A stretch of 12,713 nucleotides of DNA from Actinomycetota bacterium (GTDB taxonomy: Bacteria > Actinomycetota > Thermoleophilia > UBA2241), in the NCBI GenBank assembly GCA_003132645.1, contig PKYM01000171.1, positions 1 to 12,713 of the forward strand, given 5' to 3'. This document shows positions 7,401-12,713 of the stretch, one piece after another; position 1 is the stretch's first letter; the number at the start of each line of letters is the position of its first letter. The notes beneath the pieces are model-generated. The model ran no database searches, was not told the DNA's origin, and worked only from the letters and a program-made list of their open reading frames with translations. A program made the position numbers and the translations under genes.

Positions 7401-8846
7401 TCACGTCTCTGACGCGGCGATGATCTCGTCGAACTCCCGAGCGAGGTCGGCAGGGAAGGCGGGTGGCTCTGCCGCCAGCAGCTCCTCGACACGCGCCTGG
7501 GCGCGGTCGGCGGTGCTCGGCGCGCCGGTCGAGAGCCAGCCGTCGTAGGTGCCGGTCTCGCCCAGCTTGGCCTGCCACAGCTCGCGCACGTGCTGTCGGG
7601 TGTGCGGCGCGAACAGGTAGTCGCCCTTGAAACCCATCTGCTCGATGAGCTCGACCGCCAGGTGTTCACGGTCGACCGTGACGCCGCGCAGCAGCCTGCT
7701 GACCATGCCGAACACCTCGTCGGCCACGACGAGCTCCTCGAGCGACATCTGGGTGACCGAGTCGAGCAGACCGGCCCCGAACAGAAAGTCGGCGCCGGCG
7801 AACAGCTCGAGCGTCATGCCGAGGGTGTTCTCGTAGGCCGACTGCGCGCCGGGTTGCTTGTCTTTGGTGCCGCCCCAGCCGAGGCCGGCCGGCAGACCGT
7901 AGAACCGCGCCATCTGACCCTGGAGGGCACGCAGCAGCAGCGCCTCGGGAACGTTGGCGAAGTAGGCGCCGGTGCGCATGTACAGGGCGGTCGGACCGCC
8001 GGCGTGGATGAGCTTCGCGCCGGGGTGCGCGAGCTGGATGGCGGTGACCGCGCCGAGGATCTCGGCGTTGTTGACGACAGCCGTGCCGGCGGGCGTGACC
8101 GGCGCCGTGGCGCCGAGGATGGGCATGGGGTAGAGCATCATCGGGATGCCGGCCTCGGCCAGGGTGAAGGCCAGGTCCATGCCGAAGCGCTCCTGGTGGA
8201 GCGGGCTCACGGTGCACAGGATGACCGAGAAGGTCGGCCGCTCGCGCAGCTCCCTGGCGCCGCCGGCGACCGCCTCGGCCATGCGGATGAGGTCGCGGGC
8301 CTCGGTCTCGTCTTTGACCGAGACCACGATGGCGTGCTTTTCGGAGGCCCGCATGCAGGCGTCGAACTCGTGCAGCACGCGCGTCTCGACGGGGCAGTCC
8401 TGGGCGGACACGAGGGCCGAGGTGGCGGAGATGTTGTCGAGGCCCTGCACGACGCGGGCCGCGGCGCTGACGTCGGCCTTGGTCGAGGGCCGCACCGTGC
8501 CGTCGTGCTCGCGCACGAAGGTGGCGCAGCCGTCGGAGGTGATGTAGGCGTGCTCGCCGTCGATCGGCAGATCGTAGGCCGGCGTGCGGCCGCCAAGCGT
8601 GAAGGTGTGAGGCAGGGTGGTCAGGGCGCGCTCCACCAGCTCGGGCGGCAGTTTGGCGACGGTCGTCTCGTAGTCGACCTCGGCGCCGGCCTCGGCCAGC
8701 ACGTCGAGAGCGCGCTTCGAGTAGTAGACGCAGCCGACCTCGCTCAGGATGTCGAGCGAGGTCTCGTGGATGCGGCGCACCTCGTCGGGCGAGACGATCT
8801 GCAGCGGCCGGCGCGGGCCGGTTCGGCGGGTCTCGGCGTGGGTCAC
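7401..8846 (-). CDS. MttB-superfamily methyltransferase, non-pyrrolysine (paralogue 2)
   Basis: 481-residue COG5598 protein, collinear with the downstream paralogue with a single-residue offset from about residue 115 onward and, by eye, over half identical. Shared blocks include TFTLGGRTPAYDLPIDG (81-97), CTVSPLHQERFGMDLAFTL (211-229), YPMPILGATAPVT (239-251) and HVRELWQAKLGETGTYDGW (419-437). The paralogues differ most in the 320-334 stretch (GLGWGGTKDKQPG here, AWYGAGATTAKEPG in the other). No in-frame amber codon interrupts the gene. Two starts compete: GTG 8876 overlaps the racemase stop but lacks a Shine-Dalgarno; GTG 8846 follows AGGAGG (8851-8856) by 4 nt and gives an N-terminus that lines up with the paralogue, so I chose it. 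It lies 26 bp after the racemase stop, so the two are very likely cotranscribed. Substrate unknown. Confidence 0.9.
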   Translation of the reverse strand: MTHAETRRTGPRRPLQIVSPDEVRRIHETSLDILSEVGCVYYSKRALDVLAEAGAEVDYETTVAKLPPELVERALTTLPHTFTLGGRTPAYDLPIDGEHAYITSDGCATFVREHDGTVRPSTKADVSAAARVVQGLDNISATSALVSAQDCPVETRVLHEFDACMRASEKHAIVVSVKDETEARDLIRMAEAVAGGARELRERPTFSVILCTVSPLHQERFGMDLAFTLAEAGIPMMLYPMPILGATAPVTPAGTAVVNNAEILGAVTAIQLAHPGAKLIHAGGPTALYMRTGAYFANVPEALLLRALQGQMARFYGLPAGLGWGGTKDKQPGAQSAYENTLGMTLELFAGADFLFGAGLLDSVTQMSLEELVVADEVFGMVSRLLRGVTVDREHLAVELIEQMGFKGDYLFAPHTRQHVRELWQAKLGETGTYDGWLSTGAPSTADRAQARVEELLAAEPPAFPADLAREFDEIIAASET

Positions 8847-8850
8847 AGAG

Positions 8851-8856
8851 CCTCCT
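8851..8856 (-). promoter_or_regulatory. Shine-Dalgarno that decides the start of MttB paralogue 2
   Basis: Minus-strand AGGAGG, 4 nt before GTG 8846. The alternative in-frame GTG at 8876 has only GATGAAGCCCC before it. The site supports the shorter protein and argues against the 4-bp overlap with the racemase stop. Confidence 0.7.
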
Positions 8857-8872
8857 CGGGCGTCGATGCGGG

Positions 8873-10048
8873 TCACGGGGCTTCATCGGGGTCGGCGGGG
8901 GCGGCCGACGGCGTGTCGCCCGTCGACAGGGCGCCACTGGTCGGTGAGGCACCACCCGTGGGCTGGGCGCCACCGGTCGGCGAGGCACCACCCACCGTCC
9001 GCGAGACGAAACGTTGGGAAACGAACGGCGAGGTCACGGCGCGCACCAGCGCGTCGTAGTCGAGGGCGAACTCGACGGCTTCGCCGGGCCGCAGCTCGCG
9101 CGGCGTGATGAGCATGCCCACGTCGCTTGTCATGCCGGCGATGTAAGCGCCCTCGAGCAAAGGCCGCAGACCCTGAGGCTCGCAGTCGCGGCGCCCGAGG
9201 GCTATCAGGGCATGCCAGGCGGGCTCGTGGGGCAGGGTGGTGTCGGGGACGTGGCCGAAGGCGTCGAGGCCGGCGGCGCCGGGCGGCGCCGGCGGCTTGA
9301 AGAACGATTCGAGGACGGTGGCGCTGAGTATGGGATCGACGCGCTCGAGGCCTTCGAGCGGCGCGGCCGAGACGAAGTCGTAGCCGTAGAGCGGGCCGCC
9401 GCCGGAGCGGATCTCGGTACGAAAGCGCGGCACGAAACCGGCCAGGCACTGCAGGCAGCAGCTTCCGCCCAGCGACAGCAGCGGGCCGTCGATGTCGCCG
9501 GCGTCGGCCACGGTGGAAAGCACTGCTTCGGCGTCGCGGAAGAGCTCGACGCTCGGCAACTGGCCCGACAGGCAGGCGAAGTTGACCGAGATGCCGGCCA
9601 GCACGGTGCCGGGGATGCCGGCGAGGCGGCGCGCCGCCTCGCCGGCATCCCCGGGCAGCACTCCTTCACGGCGGTCGCCGAGGTCGACCGTGAGCAGCAC
9701 CTCGATGGGCAGCCCCGGGGCGCGTTCGCCCAAGGCCTGGGCGGTCGCTGTGTCGCAGAGCATGACGCGGTCGGCGACCTGGGCGGCGGCGGCCACTTCG
9801 CCGGGTTGCGGCGCGCGCAGCAGGGTGAGCGGCGCCAGCGCCTGGGCGGCGAGTCGCACGAGGGCGGGCAGGCGAGAGTCGGCGAGACCGGTGCAGCCGG
9901 CCTCGAGCATCGCCTGCCCGACGGCGGGCTCGCCGTCGACGGCCTTGGTGACGCCGACGAGTTCGATGCCGCTCGCAAGAAGTCGCGCGGCGAGCGTCTG
10001 GGTAGCGTGGGTGACTGCGTCGAGATCGAGGGTGAGTCGAGGGTACAT
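8873..10048 (-). CDS. Fold-type III PLP amino-acid racemase, alanine/ornithine racemase (Orr/YhfX-like) family
   Basis: 391-residue PLP protein with an alanine-racemase N-terminal TIM barrel. MYPRLTLDLDAV opens the barrel, K35 in VGVTKAVDG is the expected Schiff-base lysine, GLADSRL (54-60) and VDLGDRREGVLP (121-132) are hallmarks of the ornithine-racemase-like subfamily, and GGGPLYGYDF (216-225) sits where the family has its phosphate-side glycines. The usual GGNSS-type segment reads LGGSCCLQCL (193-202), with three cysteines. A proline/glycine/threonine-rich tail (353-391), coded by 18-bp tandem repeats, follows the family core. ATG 10048 has AAGG 8 nt upstream and matches family N-termini; the open frame upstream is spurious. 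First gene of the operon with two MttB paralogues and divergent from the decarboxylase-like gene. Racemisation of a basic amino acid is the family precedent; the true substrate is unknown. Confidence 0.82.
   Translation of the reverse strand: MYPRLTLDLDAVTHATQTLAARLLASGIELVGVTKAVDGEPAVGQAMLEAGCTGLADSRLPALVRLAAQALAPLTLLRAPQPGEVAAAAQVADRVMLCDTATAQALGERAPGLPIEVLLTVDLGDRREGVLPGDAGEAARRLAGIPGTVLAGISVNFACLSGQLPSVELFRDAEAVLSTVADAGDIDGPLLSLGGSCCLQCLAGFVPRFRTEIRSGGGPLYGYDFVSAAPLEGLERVDPILSATVLESFFKPPAPPGAAGLDAFGHVPDTTLPHEPAWHALIALGRRDCEPQGLRPLLEGAYIAGMTSDVGMLITPRELRPGEAVEFALDYDALVRAVTSPFVSQRFVSRTVGGASPTGGAQPTGGASPTSGALSTGDTPSAAPADPDEAP
8903..8992 (-). repeat. Five degenerate 18-bp tandem repeats coding the racemase tail
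   Basis: Consecutive 18-bp units encode GGASPT, GGAQPT, GGASPT, SGALST and GDTPSA on the minus strand. The first three are well conserved and the last two have decayed. They sit at the very 3' end of the racemase gene, just before MttB paralogue 2. The array keeps frame, so copy-number change would alter only tail length. Confidence 0.85.
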
Positions 10049-10284
10049 GGGCGACCTTCGCGTCCGGCGTTGGCCTGCCCGCGTCAGGCAGGCGGGACAC
10101 GCGCTTCTAGTAGTCGTGAAGCGTGCCGCCGAAGGTGGCGGCAAAGCGCTGGCCAAGGTGGGTGTCGGGTGCCGTCTGCATCGTCTAACGCTCAAAAGAC
10201 CGTCGGGCTGAGCGGGAACAGTATAATCGGACGACAAGAGCCGGGCCAAACCGAGGCGGAAAGGCAGACAGGCAGACGGCAGGC
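10049..10284. promoter_or_regulatory. Divergent intergenic region between the racemase operon and the decarboxylase-like gene
   Basis: This 236-bp region must hold promoters for both directions. A consensus -10 TATAAT on the plus strand lies at 10222-10227 with no good -35 at 17-18 bp. The overlapping minus-strand TATACT (10225-10220) could serve the racemase operon. Small hairpins lie in the racemase leader: GCCTGCC/GGCAGGC (10073-10079 with 10087-10093) and TGCCGCC/GGCGGCA (10124-10130 with 10136-10142). Direct repeats of GGCAGAC/GGCAGGC run up to the ATG at 10285 (10263-10284). Confidence 0.5.
10222..10227 (+). promoter_or_regulatory. Likely -10 element for the decarboxylase-like gene
   Basis: TATAAT, an exact consensus -10 hexamer in an otherwise GC-rich region, 57 bp upstream of the ATG at 10285. 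The -35 position carries no clear TTGACA, so an activator may be needed. Confidence 0.45.
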
Positions 10285-11682
10285 ATGGTCCATCTCGACG
10301 GCGACATCACGGTAAGCGACGGCCATCTCGTGTTCGACGGCGTCGATGTGGTCGCACTCGCCCGCCGGGTCGCCACGCCGTTCTTTGTGTTCTCGCCGCG
10401 CCGTATCCGTTGGAACGTCAGCGCCATGGTCAACGCCTTCACGCGACGCCACCTCGATACCGAGATCTTCTTTGCCAGCAAGGCCTGCTCGAACTTGTGG
10501 TTCTTGGACCAGGTGCGCCGCGCCGGCATCAACCTCGAGGTGAACTCGGGCGGCGAGTTGTGGAAGGCCCAGCGCGCCGGTTTCGCTCCTGCGCAGATCA
10601 TCTTCAACGGGGTCGCCAAGACCCGCGACGAGATCCGCGCCGCCGTCGAGGCGGGCGTCAGGGCGCTCGTCGTCGACTCGGTCTACGAGCTCGAGCGCAT
10701 CGCCGAGGTGGCCGCCGCGGTCGGCCGGCCGGCGGCGGTCGACTTGCGGGTCGACGTCAACGTGGCGACGCTCACCCATCCCGGTCTCGTGACGGCTCAC
10801 GGCGGCAAGCCCGGAATCGATCTCGACGACGCCCTGGAGGCCTTCGCCTTCGCCGGCGCCCACGAGGCGCTCGCACCGCGTGGCCTGCACCTCCACATCG
10901 GCTCGCAGATCACCGGCGTCGAGCCCTACCTCGCCGCCGTCGAGAAAGGCCTCGACCTGATCGAGGCCGTCGCGGCTGCGGGCGTGCCGCTCGACCACCT
11001 GAACGCCGGTGGCGGCTTTGCGATTCCCTACCGCGACCAGCCCGTCTGCGAGCCGGTCGACTACTTCTGCTCGGCGCTGACGATCGACGACTATGCCGAG
11101 GCTATCTGCGGCGTGCTCGAGCGTCGCCGGCCCGGCCTCAAGCTGCTGCTCGAGCCGGGCCGCTCGATCTCCGGCAACACGGCGCTGCTCGTCACGACGA
11201 TCGAGAACACCAAGGTGAAGGGCCTGCGCGACGCCGCCGGGCGGCGTGTCGGCGACGAGCGCTGGCTGACCGTCGACGCCGGCTTCAATACGCTGCTCGA
11301 GCACACCAACTACCGCTGGTACTACCGCACAGTGGTGGCCAGCCGCGCGGCCGAGGCCGCCGACACGCCGTTTCGTCTGGCCGGTCCCCTCTGCGACGGC
11401 GGCGATGTGTTCGCCGGCGACGACGACACGCCCTACCGCAGCTTTCCGGCAGCCACGGCGCCGGGCGACGTCGTCGTCTTCTTCGACGCCGGCGCCTACT
11501 CGCTGGAGATGATGAACCCCTACAACGCCAGGCCCCGGGCCGCCGCCTACGCGGCACACGAGGGCGAGATCCAGATGATCCGTGCCGCCGACACGCTCGA
11601 CGACCTCATTGCCTGCGATGTCGAGCCTGGCGCGAGCACGGCGGCCACCCGCGCGGGTGGCAAGGCGCCGGCCGGGAGCTAG
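10285..11682 (+). CDS. Diaminopimelate decarboxylase-like PLP enzyme (fold type III, LysA/DokD/ornithine decarboxylase group)
   Basis: 465-residue fold-type III decarboxylase homologue. Visible family landmarks: K66 in FFASKACS (PLP Schiff base), HLHIGSQ (203-209), AGGGFAIPY (241-249, for GGGLGVPY), LLLEPGRSISGN (287-298), VDAGFNTL (330-337), GPLCDGGDVF (367-376, for GPxCESGD) and GAYSLEMMNPYNARPR (403-418). The catalytic Cys of the CE pair is kept (C370), but Glu is replaced by Asp (D371), and the usual KFG of the DAP-binding loop reads KPG (175-177). These changes make a substrate other than meso-diaminopimelate plausible, for example another basic or branched amino acid. The C-terminus carries an extra Ala/Gly-rich tail (about 447-465). 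ATG 10285 has only a weak purine-rich sequence upstream. It diverges from the racemase operon and converges on the DegT-like gene. Stop is TAG. Confidence 0.85.
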   Translation: MVHLDGDITVSDGHLVFDGVDVVALARRVATPFFVFSPRRIRWNVSAMVNAFTRRHLDTEIFFASKACSNLWFLDQVRRAGINLEVNSGGELWKAQRAGFAPAQIIFNGVAKTRDEIRAAVEAGVRALVVDSVYELERIAEVAAAVGRPAAVDLRVDVNVATLTHPGLVTAHGGKPGIDLDDALEAFAFAGAHEALAPRGLHLHIGSQITGVEPYLAAVEKGLDLIEAVAAAGVPLDHLNAGGGFAIPYRDQPVCEPVDYFCSALTIDDYAEAICGVLERRRPGLKLLLEPGRSISGNTALLVTTIENTKVKGLRDAAGRRVGDERWLTVDAGFNTLLEHTNYRWYYRTVVASRAAEAADTPFRLAGPLCDGGDVFAGDDDTPYRSFPAATAPGDVVVFFDAGAYSLEMMNPYNARPRAAAYAAHEGEIQMIRAADTLDDLIACDVEPGASTAATRAGGKAPAGS

Positions 11683-11707
11683 AGGACGGCGGCCGGGAGC
11701 TAGAGGA
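11669..11707. repeat. 18-bp direct duplication spanning both convergent stop codons
   Basis: CGGCCGGGAGCTAGAGGA occurs at 11669-11686 and again at 11690-11707, a 21-bp period. Each copy contains CTAG, which reads TAG on both strands, so each of the two convergent genes ends in TAG and has a second in-frame TAG 21 bp later. Only 17 bp separate the stops and there is no room for a separate terminator. Confidence 0.9.
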
Positions 11708-12713
11708 GAGCCGCCAGCTGCCGGTCGAGCCCCGGCACCACGGCGAGCTTGAGGGCAAGATCGCAGTAGACCCGCGTGTTGGGCAGGGCGCGCCGATGGA
11801 GCTGGGTGTTGTGAGGCGCCCGCGTGATCGCGGCGACCGGCATGACCACCTCGATACCGGCGCGACGACACAACGAGACGAGCTCGTCGCGGCGCTCGCG
11901 CGACGGCGCCAGGGCGATCAGCCAACTCCAGTCGGCGCGCGCGCCGGCATCTTCGCCGAGGACTTTGAGGCCCGCCTGTCCGAGCGTCTCGCCGACCGCC
12001 ACCGCCATCCCGCGGCGGCGCGCGAGAGCTTCGGGCAGCTCGGCCAGCGCCCGTGCGCCGGCCGAGGCTGCCGCTTCGTCGATGCGGTAGCCGTTGGTCA
12101 TGCCGTCGGTGCAATCGTGCGAGAAGCATTCGTCGTCGGTGGCGATGACGGTCGAACGCAGGGTGATGAGGTGCCGCTCGAGGTTCTCAGACGGGGTCGA
12201 GATCAGGCCGCCGGCGGTCGGCGAGTCGCCGAAGGTGTAGATCGCGGAGCGGCCGGTCGAGCCGACCGGGAGCTCGTCGACAGTGGCGCCGAGCGCCTGC
12301 CGGCAGTCTTCGACGAGCGCCAGGCCGCGGTCGTCGGCGACGAGCCGCAGGTCGTCGGTGCGGGCCGGATAGCCTGCTTCGTGGATGGTCAGCAAGCCTC
12401 GCGTGCGCGGCCCGACGAGGCGGTTGGCGTCGGCCGCCTCGAGGAAGGGTCGGTCTGGGGCTTCGATGTCGGCAAAGACCGGCCGGCCGCCGGCCAGGAT
12501 GACGAGATTGGCCGTCGAGGACGACGAGACCGCCGGCATGATGATCTCGCCGCCGTCGCCGATGTCGAGAGCCAGCAGCGCCAGATGCATGGCGGCCGAC
12601 CCGCCGGCAACCGGCACGACGCGTCGCTGGAGGTACGTCTCGGCCGCCTTCTGGAGTCGCACTGCCGCCGAGCCCTGGGTGAGCCAACCCGACTTGAGCG
12701 CGCCGGCCGCAAG
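11700..12713 (-). CDS. DegT/DnrJ/EryC1/StrS-family protein lacking the PLP lysine (5' end cut by the window edge)
   Basis: 337 codons are visible, open to the right edge. The fold is the sugar-aminotransferase type: SGWLTQG near the visible start, VAGGSAAMHLALLAL (for SGTaALhLAL), GGRPVFADIE, VEDCRQALGA (for vEDaAQAhGA, keeping the Asp that holds the PLP ring nitrogen and the Gln), VGSTGRSAIYTFGDS and a TNGYRIDEAAAS block (for N.Rm.e.qAA). Where the family has FSF..TKnlttGEGG, this protein reads TFGDSPTAGGLIST, so the Schiff-base lysine is missing. GDP-4-keto-6-deoxymannose-3-dehydratase (ColD) also lacks it, but has histidine; here I see no histidine. The protein may be a non-aminotransferase PLP enzyme or a structural or regulatory paralogue. 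It converges on the decarboxylase-like gene with 17 bp between stops. The true start lies beyond the window. Confidence 0.82.
   Translation of the reverse strand, partial: LAAGALKSGWLTQGSAAVRLQKAAETYLQRRVVPVAGGSAAMHLALLALDIGDGGEIIMPAVSSSSTANLVILAGGRPVFADIEAPDRPFLEAADANRLVGPRTRGLLTIHEAGYPARTDDLRLVADDRGLALVEDCRQALGATVDELPVGSTGRSAIYTFGDSPTAGGLISTPSENLERHLITLRSTVIATDDECFSHDCTDGMTNGYRIDEAAASAGARALAELPEALARRRGMAVAVGETLGQAGLKVLGEDAGARADWSWLIALAPSRERRDELVSLCRRAGIEVVMPVAAITRAPHNTQLHRRALPNTRVYCDLALKLAVVPGLDRQLAALL

Noticed and set aside
5651..7423. Long plus-strand open frame antisense to MttB paralogue 1 (and similar ones at 7590-9059, 9014-10315, 691-1821, 1928-3115)
   Set aside because: Typical GC-rich shadow frames: His/Arg/Gly/Ala-rich, no domain, fully covered by well-supported minus-strand genes.
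7175..7669. Upstream extension of the MttB paralogue 1 frame to 650 residues
   Set aside because: It runs through the terminator-like hairpin and into the 3' end of paralogue 2 in a shadow frame; GTG 7174 has a ribosome site and matches the paralogue's N-terminus.
10049..10249. Upstream extension of the racemase frame
   Set aside because: It crosses the divergent promoter region; MYPRLTLDLD at 10048 is the recognisable family start.
10192..12129. Long minus-strand open frame antisense to the decarboxylase-like gene
   Set aside because: Shadow of the plus-strand gene, with Arg/Val/Asp/Gly-rich composition and no motif.

Overview
This is a high-GC, densely coded bacterial segment. A fused PafBC-type WYL regulator, a Rip3-like site-2 protease and frequent GTG starts suggest an Actinomycetota-like organism. 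Two MttB-family methyltransferases and a LarA-type nickel-pincer enzyme fit an anaerobic or corrinoid-using lifestyle. The lineage is inferred from gene content only; the window holds no rRNA, tRNA or other phylogenetic marker.

Layout. On the minus strand from 4788 down through position 1 lies a compact gene string: a GNAT acetyltransferase, a two-domain (PafB+PafC-like) WYL regulator overlapping it by 4 bp, a 73-residue two-helix membrane protein, a LarA-like racemase/epimerase, and the start of an M50 site-2 protease that runs off the left edge. Positions 4789-5716 are mostly non-coding apart from a short Ig-like ORF (5070-5573) that looks like the C-terminal remnant of a secreted protein. 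Two strong hairpin terminators for minus-strand transcripts flank it (5009-5040 and 5632-5669).

The most interesting part is 5717-12713. On the minus strand, from 10048 down to 5717, come a fold-type III PLP racemase of the alanine/ornithine racemase (Orr/YhfX-like) type and then two tandem paralogous MttB-superfamily (COG5598) methyltransferases, the second preceded by an attenuator-like hairpin. Diverging from the racemase across a 236-bp promoter region is a diaminopimelate-decarboxylase-like enzyme (10285-11682, plus strand). Converging on that gene, with only 17 bp between stop codons, is a DegT/DnrJ/EryC1-family protein (cut by the right edge) in which I cannot find the PLP-anchoring lysine.

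Working hypothesis (inference): the racemase, the two non-pyrrolysine MttB paralogues and possibly the decarboxylase-like protein form a locus acting on an N-methylated amino acid or betaine. Demethylation would feed a corrinoid protein encoded elsewhere, with stereochemistry handled by the racemase. No corrinoid protein, corrinoid:tetrahydrofolate methyltransferase or activating ATPase is in the window, so neither substrate nor pathway can be named. Six of the ten visible stop codons are TAG, which argues against pyrrolysine decoding here. No CRISPR array, tRNA, rRNA, insertion sequence or phage gene was seen.
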